In this document: positions 31,942 to 39,651 of the stretch, in pieces
How positions within the stretch are numbered: the stretch's first letter is position 1
Layout of the letters: every line of letters begins with the position of its first letter
NCBI GenBank assembly: GCA_902495325.1
Contig: CABUWK010000002.1
Location: forward strand, 1-64,000
From: an uncultured Acidiphilium sp.
Lineage (GTDB): Bacteria > Bacillota > Clostridia > Christensenellales > Borkfalkiaceae
Length of the DNA stretch: 64,000 nucleotides
Direction of reading: 5' to 3'
Program-made: the position numbers and the translations under genes
The notes under the pieces: generated by a model
Told to the model about the DNA's origin: nothing
What the model saw: only the letters and a program-made list of their open reading frames with translations
The model's database searches: none

Positions 31942-32069
31942 TTGGTTTTTGTCATTCTGGACCTACCCCTTGCCCTGCTTACGAAGTAGATTCCCCCGTT
32001 GAAGCGGGGGAAATGTCAACGCAGTTGACAAAAGGGGGGCGCCCCCGCCGAGGGGGTCTCAAAAACCAA
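31942..32069. repeat. Long-class hairpin repeat, copy 10
   Basis: TTGGTTTTTG (31942-31951) is exactly complementary to CAAAAACCAA (32060-32069); 128 bp. Core contains CCCCCGTTGAAGCGGGGG and GGGGGGCGCCCCCGCC. Confidence 0.8.
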
Positions 32070-32090
32070 AACGAGAAAGGGGCTCAAACA

Positions 32091-32189
32091 CCAACAAAAG
32101 GCGTTTTTTTATTTTTGTCATCATCGGCATGCCGAAGGATCCGAGTGCGGGTGCCGCACGGAGATGTTTCGACTGCACTTCGTTCCGCT
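32091..32189. repeat. 99-bp direct repeat, first copy
   Basis: Nearly identical to 32489-32587, including CATCATCGGCATGCCGAAGG and GTGCCGCACGGAGATGTTTC. The second copy ends at the stop codon of the 32587 gene. Confidence 0.75.
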
Positions 32190-32228
32190 CAACATGACAG
32201 GAAAAATACTTTCCTTTTTCTTAACTCG

Positions 32229-32289
32229 TATGTTTTTGTCATTCTGATCCTGCCTCTTGCTCTCGCCCATGAAGAATCTCAAAAACATA
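32229..32289. repeat. Hairpin repeat, copy 11
   Basis: TATGTTTTTG (32229-32238) is exactly complementary to CAAAAACATA (32280-32289); 61 bp. Confidence 0.8.
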
Positions 32290-32323
32290 TGAGGGGTCTC
32301 AAAAAACTGTTTTTATTTTCTCC

Positions 32324-32387
32324 TCACCTTTCTCAGATTCTTCCCGGGTCCGTCAGGCGGGTCGGGTCAGAATGACGAGAAAGGTGA
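32324..32387. repeat. Hairpin repeat, copy 12 (opposite orientation)
   Basis: TCACCTTTCTC (32324-32334) is exactly complementary to GAGAAAGGTGA (32377-32387); 64 bp. Core AGATTCTTCCC...GGGTCAGAATGAC. Confidence 0.8.
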
Positions 32388-32430
32388 TGTCTGTTTGGTT
32401 TTTGTCTGTTGGTTTTTCTTTGTCGGAATA

Positions 32431-32492
32431 TTGGTTTTTGTCATCCTGATCCTGCTACTTGCCCCCTACCCGTGAAGGATCTCAAAAACCAA
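32431..32492. repeat. Hairpin repeat, copy 13
   Basis: TTGGTTTTTG (32431-32440) is exactly complementary to CAAAAACCAA (32483-32492); 62 bp. Same arm as copy 10, consistent with local duplication. Confidence 0.8.
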
Positions 32493-32587
32493 CAAAAGGC
32501 GTTTTTTTATTTTTGTCATCATCGGCATGCCGAAGGATCCGAGTGCGGATGCCGCACGGAGATGTTTCAACTATACTTCGTTTCGCT
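32489..32587. repeat. 99-bp direct repeat, second copy
   Basis: Second copy of 32091-32189, offset by 398 bases. It runs up to the stop codon of the adjacent minus-strand gene. Confidence 0.75.
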
Positions 32588-33315
32588 TAAGCGACGTCGT
32601 ATTTGGCGAGGATCTTCACGAGGGTGAGCAGTCTGTCTCCGAAGGCGGCGCGCTCGAAGTCCGACGGGGTGCGGGCGGAATATTTGCGGATATCGACGGA
32701 AAGTTTGTCGAGTTCGTCTTTTTCGTAAATCGAAAGATTGTATTGCCGCAACCGCTCGATATAGAAGGCGATCTTGTTGTAATTCAGGCGATCTATTCCG
32801 TCAGAAAGGTCGTTGATCGGCTTATAGGTTTGTATTTTTTCGATTCGCCGCACGCAGCCGCTGGCGGAAAACGCCCGCGGGATCACGGAAGGACGGAGAA
32901 CTTCTTCTGCCGGATCGGCGTCGGTTCCTTCGCGGATGAGTTTCGTTACGATTCTTTTCTCTTTGGGAGAAAGCGTTTCGGGTACGAACTGGCGCAGAAA
33001 AAGAAGAATACATACGCACACGTCGAGGAAAAGTCCGGTTGCGGCGGCGATCGCGTGCACTTTGTCCGTTACGGGAAACAGAGATCCGGTTTTCGCCGTC
33101 CGGTAGATCGCTGCAAGAAGTTCCGTTATCACGGTGAGCAGAAGGAGAACGAGACACCACGTTTTGTCCGCCTTCGCGATTTTCGGCGAAAAGAGCCCCG
33201 CAACGAAGACGATCAGCGCGATCGCGAGATAGATCCCTGCGACCGCGACGGCGATTTTCCAGAATCCGAACAGGGCGAACAGAGATTCCGTTGCCGATTT
33301 TAAAAAGAGATACAT
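32587..33315 (-). CDS. Four-helix membrane protein of unknown function
   Basis: 242 residues from the ATG at 33315, chosen because AAGGAG lies 11 bases upstream; two upstream in-frame ATGs lack a site. Hydrophobic segments lie at about residues 15-40, 50-72 and 86-108, with a cytoplasmic domain of about 130 residues (112-242) that is helical and charged (SPKEKRIVTKLIREG, then ERLRQYNLSIYEKDELDKL). Family not recognised. The stop codon overlaps the end of a 99-bp repeat, so the C-terminus may have been set by that insertion. Confidence 0.72.
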   Translation of the reverse strand: MYLFLKSATESLFALFGFWKIAVAVAGIYLAIALIVFVAGLFSPKIAKADKTWCLVLLLLTVITELLAAIYRTAKTGSLFPVTDKVHAIAAATGLFLDVCVCILLFLRQFVPETLSPKEKRIVTKLIREGTDADPAEEVLRPSVIPRAFSASGCVRRIEKIQTYKPINDLSDGIDRLNYNKIAFYIERLRQYNLSIYEKDELDKLSVDIRKYSARTPSDFERAAFGDRLLTLVKILAKYDVA

Positions 33316-33376
33316 TTTTCTTTTTCTCCTTCCGCGCGGAACGATCGTGATTTCCGACATTATTTTTATGCCGCGC

Positions 33377-33476
33377 ATAGGCTTAGCTTTCGCCATCACT
33401 GACTATTTTTACGGATGAAAAATCGCGTTTTGACAAGGCAAACGCTCAAAATAATACTCTTCCATTGCTAAGCCTA
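33377..33476. repeat. MITE-like element, copy C
   Basis: About 100 bp with terminal inverted repeats TAGGCTTAGC (33378-33387) and GCTAAGCCTA (33467-33476), extended imperfectly as TTTCGCCATCACTGACTATTT at the left. The interior matches positions about 28-80 inverted. It lies in the gap between two divergent membrane-protein genes. Confidence 0.75.
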
Positions 33477-33518
33477 AATGATTATAACCTGTTTTTTTTC
33501 GCGAAAAACGGGAAATAT

Positions 33519-33558
33519 CCGCTTTTTCTCCCGTTTTTTGTAAAAAACGGAAAAGCGG
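33519..33558. repeat. Long hairpin upstream of the YihY gene
   Basis: CCGCTTTT (33519-33526) pairs with AAAAGCGG (33551-33558) and CCGTTTTTT (33531-33539) with AAAAAACGG (33542-33550), a nearly continuous stem 25 bases before the YihY start. It could be a leader hairpin or a terminator reading towards the gene. Confidence 0.5.
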
Positions 33559-33583
33559 GCTTAAGTCTGCGCATACTTCTATT

Positions 33584-34615
33584 ATGAAAAATGCGCAAGG
33601 GGAAAAGAAGACAATAAAAAAATGCCGCAAAGAAAAGCGCGGTACGGCGGCGGAGATCGATCCGGAATGGGACAAGGCGGCAAAAGGCGGTTCCGCAAGG
33701 AAATGGCATAAAGCGGCGGTAAAAATCGGTTCGGGGAAAGGAAAAATCGCTTCGGGAAAAAGACGGAAAGCGGCGGAAAACGCGGCGCGGACAAGGCGGG
33801 AAGTCAGAGAGTTTCTTTCTTTTCTGAAAGACAAAAAAATTCCTCTTTTTTCCGCAAGCCTTGCGTTCTATCTTCTGCTCGGGGTCGTTCCTCTGCTGTT
33901 TGTGATCGTTCGTCTGTTTTCCTTTTTCGGGTTTCCGTTTCGCCCGTCTCTCGTTCCTCTTCCCGTCGGCACGGAAGGGATGATCGACGAACTGCTGAAA
34001 GAGACGAACGTTTCTTCCGTCTCCGCGGGGGTGCTTTTTTTCTTTACGAACCTTTACTCTTCTTCCGTCTGTTTTTATTATCTCGGAAAAATCGGGGAAG
34101 AAGTGTACGGGAAACGGGAAAAAAGAGGGACTGTGATCCTGAGGGTGCTGTCTTTTGCCGCCGTGTTTCTGCTTTGGCTGATCGTTCTCTTTTCCGCAGG
34201 GATCGGCGTTGCGCTTAATTCCGTATTTGCCGCGGGGGCTGTCGCTTCCGTCGTGTCCGCTTTCGTGTCCGTCTGCGCGTCGGTCGTCGTGCTGTTTGCC
34301 GTACACCGGCTGGCTTGTCCTTTCCGGGCGGAAATCAGGGATCTTTTCGTCGGCGTGGCGTTCACGTTTGCGTTCTGGGTCGTGTTTACCGTCGGGTTCA
34401 CGCTGTATCTGCGCTTTTTCCCCGCATACGATCGCCTGTACGGAAAACTTGCCGCCGCGATCGTTTTTCTCGTATGGCTTTACGCCGTAACGCGCGGGCT
34501 TGTTTTCGGCATTGTTTTAAACGTTTACGTGCGTGAAAAGAAAGAAAGCGAGCTCGGATCATCGTATCCGGAAAAGGCGCAGGAACAGCATAAAGGCAGA
34601 ATTATCGGCTTATAG
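33584..34615 (+). CDS. YihY/BrkB-family membrane protein
   Basis: 343 residues. A basic N-terminal region of about 70 residues (Lys/Arg/Ala-rich) precedes a YihY domain (about 80-330) with six membrane segments; the family motif is IPLFSASLAFYLLLGVVPLL (about 86-105). It was once annotated as tRNA-processing RNase BN, but that activity belongs to another protein; the true role is unknown. No convincing ribosome site precedes the ATG, so the start is less sure. The stop codon TAG lies inside the 10-mer CGGCTTATAG, and the 3' end overlaps spoIIID by 14 bases in convergent orientation. Confidence 0.88.
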   Translation: MKNAQGEKKTIKKCRKEKRGTAAEIDPEWDKAAKGGSARKWHKAAVKIGSGKGKIASGKRRKAAENAARTRREVREFLSFLKDKKIPLFSASLAFYLLLGVVPLLFVIVRLFSFFGFPFRPSLVPLPVGTEGMIDELLKETNVSSVSAGVLFFFTNLYSSSVCFYYLGKIGEEVYGKREKRGTVILRVLSFAAVFLLWLIVLFSAGIGVALNSVFAAGAVASVVSAFVSVCASVVVLFAVHRLACPFRAEIRDLFVGVAFTFAFWVVFTVGFTLYLRFFPAYDRLYGKLAAAIVFLVWLYAVTRGLVFGIVLNVYVREKKESELGSSYPEKAQEQHKGRIIGL

Positions 34616-34862
34616 AGCGGTTTTTATATTTTTTTCTCGTGGCGATTCCGCCGCGGATATGGCGTTCGGACAGATTGATCGACAAAAGTTCGCGCACGCG
34701 TCCGGACAGATCCTCGTCGAGCGAAGGAAGTCTTTTTACCATGTCGTAATGCACGGTAGACTTGCTCACGCCGAAAACTTTAGCCGCCTGCCGCACGGTG
34801 GCGCGGAAGCGCACGATATATTCTCCCTCTTTCAGAACCCTTGCGTCGATATCGTAATACAA
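34602..34862 (-). CDS. spoIIID: Stage III sporulation transcriptional regulator SpoIIID
   Basis: 86 residues if started at TTG 34862, which has GGAGG 8 bases upstream; the longer open frame with an ATG at 34964 lacks a ribosome site, and known SpoIIID proteins are about 80-95 residues. It binds DNA through a single helix-turn-helix, ATVRQAAKVFGVSKSTVHYDM, and has the basic tail LSERHIRGGIATRKKYK that contacts the minor groove. In the mother cell it adjusts sigma-E genes and helps turn on sigK. Lone gene in an unrelated setting, with the 3' end overlapping YihY. Confidence 0.95.
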   Translation of the reverse strand: MYYDIDARVLKEGEYIVRFRATVRQAAKVFGVSKSTVHYDMVKRLPSLDEDLSGRVRELLSINLSERHIRGGIATRKKYKNRSISR

Positions 34863-34979
34863 AAAAGAACCCTCCGGACGATATATCTTTATGCTTCCGC
34901 GCGGCGGTTTATGCCGGAATATCGCCGTGATCGTTCCCCGGAATATTTCGATATCGCGGAACATTTTCTTGAAAATCGC

Positions 34980-35009
34980 TTGCCGAAGCCGGGAGGAATA
35001 TGCTATAAT
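34980..35009 (+). promoter_or_regulatory. Promoter for the DUF5684 gene
   Basis: TTGCCG (34980-34985), 18-base spacer, then an extended -10 TGCTATAAT (-10 at 35004-35009). A second TATAAT lies at 35020-35025. Confidence 0.6.
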
Positions 35010-35075
35010 CTTTACAAGATATAATATTATTAAATAATAAATATCGATTAAATAATATATCGGCGGTGGAAAATT

Positions 35076-35744
35076 ATGGCGGCAATGAATCTTTTGGCGG
35101 GAAGCTCCCTTACGAGTTCCGTCGGCAATCCGGAAGCGGCGATCAGATTGATCGGGATCATCTCTTATCTGATTTACATGGTTGCCTGGATGTTTCTGTT
35201 TATCAGAGTGGGGGAATTGTGGTGGAAAGCCCTGATCCCGATTTACGGACAATACCTTGTCTTTAAGATTGTGGGAAAACCCTTTTACTTTTGGCTTGAA
35301 ATCATTCTTGCGCTTCTGTACGCCGTTATTTATATTACTCCGGCTGCCGTGCCGATTTTGATGCTATATACTTTGATTTTTGCCGTTGTTCTTGTCGTCA
35401 TCCACGTGAATTACTGTCACACGCTTGCGAAGTCCTTCGGGCACGGAGCGGCATTTACGTTGGGTTTGATATTTCTGCCGCATATTTTTCTGTTCGTTCT
35501 CGCGTTCGACGGTTCCGTGTATCTCGGAAATTATATTCCGGGCGCGGCGGTCAGAATAGCAAAGAGCAAAGGTTTTTACGAGGATTCGGAGGACGTTCCG
35601 TTTTATTATGATACGGAAACTTCCGACGCTTCGGAAAACGCGGACGGTACGGGCGGTTCCGAAGACGCGCAAGCCGACGGCGGAACGTGCGCCGCGGACG
35701 ATACGGATAAACCGGATGAACATGGGGGTTCCGATCCGGAATGA
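35076..35744 (+). CDS. DUF5684-like membrane protein
   Basis: 222 residues with four to five membrane segments (about 24-50, 73-92, 92-118, 130-150). WWKALIPIYGQYLVFKIVGKPFYFW (about 50-74, given here as the family landmark start WWKALIPIYG) is typical of DUF5684 proteins. The last 60 residues are acidic and polar (SEDAQADGG and similar) and probably disordered. Function unknown; members often accompany secretion genes, but none is adjacent here. GGTGG serves as the ribosome site. Confidence 0.82.
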   Translation: MAAMNLLAGSSLTSSVGNPEAAIRLIGIISYLIYMVAWMFLFIRVGELWWKALIPIYGQYLVFKIVGKPFYFWLEIILALLYAVIYITPAAVPILMLYTLIFAVVLVVIHVNYCHTLAKSFGHGAAFTLGLIFLPHIFLFVLAFDGSVYLGNYIPGAAVRIAKSKGFYEDSEDVPFYYDTETSDASENADGTGGSEDAQADGGTCAADDTDKPDEHGGSDPE

Positions 35745-35767
35745 TCGGAAAACAAAACAGCAGACAA

Positions 35768-35794
35768 GCGTCGCCTTCGGGCGGCGTTTTTTTT
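35768..35794 (+). terminator. Terminator after the DUF5684 gene
   Basis: GCGTCGCC and GGCGGCGT pair around TTCG, followed by eight T. Confidence 0.85.
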
Positions 35795-35943
35795 ATGCCC
35801 GGAAAAAAATTACGAAAGAATGTATTGTTTCATCGTCCGGTGGCAATAATCGGATACGGGAACAAAAACAATTGCCCGGCGCGCCGTTTTGCGGCAACTG
35901 CGGAAACGGAGCGCGGAAGGCGGGTTTCCGGAAAGGAGAGATC

Positions 35944-36486
35944 ATGAAAAAAAGAAGATCGCGGCTTTGCTGCATAAGTTTGGCGTTTATCGTCATAATA
36001 CTGTTGACAATCGCTTGCGGTACGGGGTGCGAACCGTCCGTGAAAACGGAAGAATATCTTCGCATTCACGTCAGGGCAAATTCGAACGACGAAGAAGACC
36101 AACGGGTGAAGTATCTCGTGAGGGATGCCGTCGTGAGTTATTTGACGCCGTACGTGGCGGAATGCCGGACGAAAGAAGAGGCGATAAAAACGATCGGAAG
36201 CAAGGCGAATACCCTTCGCGCGGTCGCAGACGCCGTTTTAAGAAGAAACGGGTTTTCCTATTCGTCTTCCGTTACGGTGAGGAACGAGAAGTTTCCGACC
36301 CGTACGTACGAGGGGACGACTCTCCCGTCCGGGTATTACGACGCTCTGATTATCGGGCTCGGCGAGGCAAAGGGGGATAACTGGTGGTGCGTTGTGTATC
36401 CGCCCCTCTGTTTCTTATCGGACAGCCCCGTGGAATACCGCTCGAAGATTGCGGAAATAATCGAACGATTCAAAAGAAAGAAATAG
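35944..36486 (+). CDS. spoIIR: Stage II sporulation protein R
   Basis: 180 residues from the ATG at 35944 (AAAGGAG 7 bases upstream); the open frame extends further but without start signals. A hydrophobic segment at residues 11-29 exports it. In the forespore, sigma-F makes SpoIIR, which crosses to the intermembrane space and triggers SpoIIGA to process pro-sigma-E in the mother cell. Family landmarks are LRIHVRANSN (about 39-48), QRVKYLVRDAV (about 53-63) and GEAKGDNWWCVVYPPLCF (about 142-159). Shorter than Bacillus SpoIIR (about 224 residues) at the C-terminus, as in many Clostridia. Confidence 0.95.
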   Translation: MKKRRSRLCCISLAFIVIILLTIACGTGCEPSVKTEEYLRIHVRANSNDEEDQRVKYLVRDAVVSYLTPYVAECRTKEEAIKTIGSKANTLRAVADAVLRRNGFSYSSSVTVRNEKFPTRTYEGTTLPSGYYDALIIGLGEAKGDNWWCVVYPPLCFLSDSPVEYRSKIAEIIERFKRKK

Positions 36487-36556
36487 CCCGCGAAAGAACG
36501 GCAGACCCGGAAAAAGGATCCTCGTCGCGCTTTCGGGTGCGTTTCGAGGAGGTAAC

Positions 36557-37285
36557 ATGAATCAGAGAATCATCAGATCGGTTGCTGCGTTCCTGCTTGT
36601 CGCAACGGCGATCGCCGCCGGTTCGTTTGCCGTACGTAACGGGGGTAAACACGAAGAAACGTTTTCCGTTTCCGGGGAACTTGCGGCAGAGACCCTCGTG
36701 TTGCGGCAGGGAAGTCGCGGGGCAACGGTCAGGCAAATTCAGCAGAAACTGAAAAACTGGGGGTATTACGGCGGTTCGGTCGACGGGATCTTCGGCGCGC
36801 AGACGCGCAAAGCGGTCGTATATTTCCAGAGCAAAAACGGATTGACGGCAGACGGGATCGTCGGGGCGAAAACGCTTGCGGCGCTCGGAATTGTCGTCAC
36901 GAATACCGCGCAGAAAGAAAATTCCGCTTATTCGAGTTCGGATACCAACCTTCTCGCGCGGCTTATTTACGCCGAAGCAAGGGGAGAATCCTATGCGGGA
37001 CAGGTAGCGGTCGGAGCCGTCGTGCTGAACCGGGTGAAGAGTTCTTCTTTCCCCAATACGATCTCCGGCGTGATCTATCAGCCTTACGCCTTTACCTGCG
37101 TGCAGGACGGGCAGATCAACTTAAGTCCGAACCAGACGGCGCTTTCCGCCGCGAAAGACGCGATGAACGGCTGGGATCCGTCTTACGGGAGTTTGTATTA
37201 CTATAATCCCGCCGTGGCGACGAGCAAATGGATCTTTTCGAGAAAAACGGTCGTCACGATCGGCGATCACGTGTTTGCGTTGTAA
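36557..37285 (+). CDS. sleB: Spore cortex-lytic enzyme SleB
   Basis: 242 residues. Signal sequence 1-25; a peptidoglycan-binding_1 repeat (about 50-110: LRQGSRGATVRQIQQKL, VDGIFGAQTRKAV, GLTADGIVGAKTL); a hydrolase_2 catalytic domain (about 130-242: LLARLIYAEARGESYAGQV with the catalytic glutamate of YAEARGE, and PYAFTCVQDG). It is a lytic transglycosylase that degrades muramic-lactam cortex during germination. GAGG ribosome site. ypeB follows 12 bases after the stop, the usual partnership, although the order is reversed in some genomes. Confidence 0.96.
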   Translation: MNQRIIRSVAAFLLVATAIAAGSFAVRNGGKHEETFSVSGELAAETLVLRQGSRGATVRQIQQKLKNWGYYGGSVDGIFGAQTRKAVVYFQSKNGLTADGIVGAKTLAALGIVVTNTAQKENSAYSSSDTNLLARLIYAEARGESYAGQVAVGAVVLNRVKSSSFPNTISGVIYQPYAFTCVQDGQINLSPNQTALSAAKDAMNGWDPSYGSLYYYNPAVATSKWIFSRKTVVTIGDHVFAL

Positions 37286-37297
37286 AGGAGGTTGGGT

Positions 37298-39214
37298 ATG
37301 AACGAAAACAAGAACAGAAACGGCGAGAAGAATAACGCCGTGGAAAAAGCGGAAAATCTTTCGGCGGAGAAAACGAATCCCGTCGGAGAGAAAAAAACGA
37401 CGACGGAAAAACCCGCGGCGAAAATGCGGAATGCGGGCGCGAAAGAGACCGCCAAGGGAAAAAACGCGCGGGCGGCGAAAGCCGGCGATAAGGCAAGAGC
37501 GGAACGCAAAGCCGAAAAGGCAAAACGAAGAGAGGAGAAGAAAGTTCGTCTCGCGGAGATCCGCAAGGAGAAAAAAGAGGCGAAACTGAAGGCAAAACTC
37601 GCCAGAAAACAGGCGAAATTGCAGAAAAAAGAAAATCTGAAACGTCTTGCTTTAGAGAAAAAGGAAGAACGGCTCGCAAGAAAGGCTTTTCTGAAAAACG
37701 AAAGCAGAGAAGACCGCGCCAGGAGGATCGCTTCCGAGAAAGAAGCGAAAATCGCCTATAAAAAGCAAAAGGCAGAGCAGAGGCACGAATTGAAACGGGC
37801 GAAAGCAGACCGCAGACGGGAAGAAAAGCGGAGAAAGGAGGAGATCCGCGCCGCACAGAAACGGGAAAACAAAAAGAGGGGTGTCGGCGGCTGGATCGCC
37901 GCGGTGATCTCCCTCGGATGTTCGGTGCTCGTTCTCGGCTCTTTACTGGCGCTTGCGGTGTTTACCGATTATATCGACGTCGGCAGACCTGTCGCAAACG
38001 ACGTTTCCGGGGAACGCGCCTTTTACGACTTTGTTTCCTATGTGGATAATATCGAAACGAATTTATCGAAGTTTCTCGTTTCTTCCGATCCCGAAGGGCA
38101 GCAGAGAATTTTAAGCGACGTGATCGTTCAGAGCAATCTTGCGGATGCGTCTTTGGCGGCGCTTCCCGTGCAGGACGAATCGAAATATTTTACGTCAAAG
38201 TATATCAATCAGGTTGGAGACTATGCGAAATACCTGAATAATCGACTTATAGACGGCAAAACGCTGACGAATGACGATTACGAAAAAGTGGTTTCCCTCT
38301 ATAACATCAACGTGAATTTAAAATCTGCTCTTTCCGGGCTTTCCGCTCGTATCGACGAGAATTACGATTTTACCCTGCTTAGCGACAACAACGCGAACGA
38401 TATCCTGATCGCGCAGTTCAACGACCTCGAATCGCAGGCGGTGGATTATCCCGAAATGATTTACGACGGCGCGTTTTCGGACGGTGCCGAAGGCGACGAA
38501 GTGAAAGGGCTTTCCGGTGAAAAGGTGACCGAAAAAGAAGTAAAGGAAAACTTCCGCTCTCTTTTCGGAGACCGTAAGATCGGCGAGGTGGAAATAACGG
38601 GCAAGACGGAAAACGGAAAGATCGACTGTTTCAATGCCACCGCAATGACCGAAGACGGTACGGAAATCAATGCGAATTTCTCGGTAAAGGGCGGTAAACT
38701 CGTTACGTTTTCGAGTTACCGCGAATGTACGGAAGACGTGTTTACCGACGAGGAATGTCTTGCAAGCGCGCGTGAATTTTTAAAGAAGAACGGTTTTGCC
38801 GACATGAAATGCGTCTGGCGGTATTCCGACGCCCATAAAACGCACTTTAATTTCGCTTACACGACAGACGGCGTGATTGTTTATCCCGACCTTGTGAAAG
38901 TGAACGTGTGCAAAGAGACGGGGATCGTGACCGGGATGGAAGCTTCTTCTTATTATAAAAACCATACGGAACGGGTACTCGGAAAGGCGAAACACACTTT
39001 GGGCGAAGCCGCCGAGAAAGTCAACGTGAAACTGGACGTGACGGAAGAAAACGTTGCGATCATACCCGCGGGGAACGGAAAAGAAAGGCTTGCCTACGAA
39101 TTTGTGGGAACGTATAACGGATCGACTTACTATGTTTATATTGACGCAAACACCTTAAAGGAAGCCGATATTTTCAAAGTCGTGATGACAAACGAAGGCA
39201 CTCTCCTGATCTGA
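37298..39214 (+). CDS. ypeB: Germination protein YpeB with long charged N-terminal extension
   Basis: 638 residues, against about 450 in Bacillus. Residues 1-190 are an extreme Lys/Arg/Glu/Ala-rich helical tract (for example KRREEKKVRLAEIRKEKKE). A membrane segment follows at about 197-220 (AAVISLGCSVLVLGSLLALAV), then the YpeB extracellular region (about 230-638) with PVANDVSGERAFYDFVS and three PepSY-like C-terminal repeats. YpeB stabilises and localises SleB in the spore inner membrane. The start at ATG 37298 has AAAGGAGG 6 bases upstream, so the extension is translated. The charged tract would face the forespore cytoplasm and might bind DNA or SASP-coated chromosome (inference). Confidence 0.93.
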   Translation: MNENKNRNGEKNNAVEKAENLSAEKTNPVGEKKTTTEKPAAKMRNAGAKETAKGKNARAAKAGDKARAERKAEKAKRREEKKVRLAEIRKEKKEAKLKAKLARKQAKLQKKENLKRLALEKKEERLARKAFLKNESREDRARRIASEKEAKIAYKKQKAEQRHELKRAKADRRREEKRRKEEIRAAQKRENKKRGVGGWIAAVISLGCSVLVLGSLLALAVFTDYIDVGRPVANDVSGERAFYDFVSYVDNIETNLSKFLVSSDPEGQQRILSDVIVQSNLADASLAALPVQDESKYFTSKYINQVGDYAKYLNNRLIDGKTLTNDDYEKVVSLYNINVNLKSALSGLSARIDENYDFTLLSDNNANDILIAQFNDLESQAVDYPEMIYDGAFSDGAEGDEVKGLSGEKVTEKEVKENFRSLFGDRKIGEVEITGKTENGKIDCFNATAMTEDGTEINANFSVKGGKLVTFSSYRECTEDVFTDEECLASAREFLKKNGFADMKCVWRYSDAHKTHFNFAYTTDGVIVYPDLVKVNVCKETGIVTGMEASSYYKNHTERVLGKAKHTLGEAAEKVNVKLDVTEENVAIIPAGNGKERLAYEFVGTYNGSTYYVYIDANTLKEADIFKVVMTNEGTLLI

Positions 39215-39546
39215 CGGGAAGAGAAAACCGCCGTGCGGGTAAAGTAAGAAACCCTTTTCTTTCATGAAAACAGAAAAAAGAGGGGTGAAAAAAACTTTCA
39301 CCGTATTTCTATCGCGACGTCAACCGCTCACCATATCGATAAGATATAATACAGGCACAAAGAAAGACCACACCAAAGTTTTTTCTTGTTTTATAAATTA
39401 TTTCTCCAAACGTAACGGCGGCTTCCCATCCGGGGAGTCGCCGTTACGTTTTTTTCGCTTCGCCGTCCGCTTGTAATTGTCGGAAATTTCATTCTCGTCA
39501 TCCTGATCCTGCCGTCTGCCCTGTCCGGGAAGTATCTCAATAAGGT
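39215..39546. other. Gene-free stretch after ypeB
   Basis: Contains a TATAAT at 39345 without a -35, the terminator at 39409-39455 and a degenerate, armless copy of the hairpin-repeat core at about 39497-39540 (GTCATCCTGATCC...GGGAAGTATCTC). No supported gene. Confidence 0.55.
39409..39455 (+). terminator. Rho-independent terminator downstream of ypeB
   Basis: AACGTAACGGCG (39409-39420) is exactly complementary to CGCCGTTACGTT (39439-39450), followed by T residues. It is about 195 bases after the ypeB stop. Confidence 0.88.
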
Positions 39547-39576
39547 TTGACAACTTTTGCGATGTTATGGTAGAAT
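39547..39576 (+). promoter_or_regulatory. Sigma-A promoter for the zinc-ribbon protein gene
   Basis: TTGACA (39547-39552) and TAGAAT (39571-39576), spacer 18. Confidence 0.8.
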
Positions 39577-39651
39577 ATTCGCGGCGGAAAAGAAAAACCC
39601 GGGGAGAATCCGGGAAAGATTTAAAATATATCCGAGACAGGGAGAACCGAC

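Larger units (their letters stand above)
31824..32586. other. Gene-free repeat island
   Basis: About 760 bases with no supported gene; the ORFs here are repeat sequence. It contains four hairpin repeats (31942, 32229, 32324, 32431) and two copies of a 99-bp direct repeat (32091-32189 and 32489-32587), consistent with duplication of a unit beginning GGAATATTGGTTTTTGTCAT (about 31936 and 32425). Confidence 0.7.

Noticed and set aside
31911..32375. 154-codon ORF
   Set aside because: Consists of stacked hairpin repeats and duplicated repeat sequence with no ribosome site.
33584..34615. Ribonuclease BN
   Set aside because: The YihY family was once given that name in error; the sequence is an integral membrane protein without nuclease motifs.
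34602..35252. Long version of SpoIIID (216 residues)
   Set aside because: The extra N-terminal part reads through A+T-rich promoter DNA and lacks a ribosome site; the family is 80-95 residues long.
39345..39455. Possible small RNA between a TATAAT and a terminator
   Set aside because: There is no -35 at a usable distance, and the terminator is better explained as the end of the ypeB transcript.
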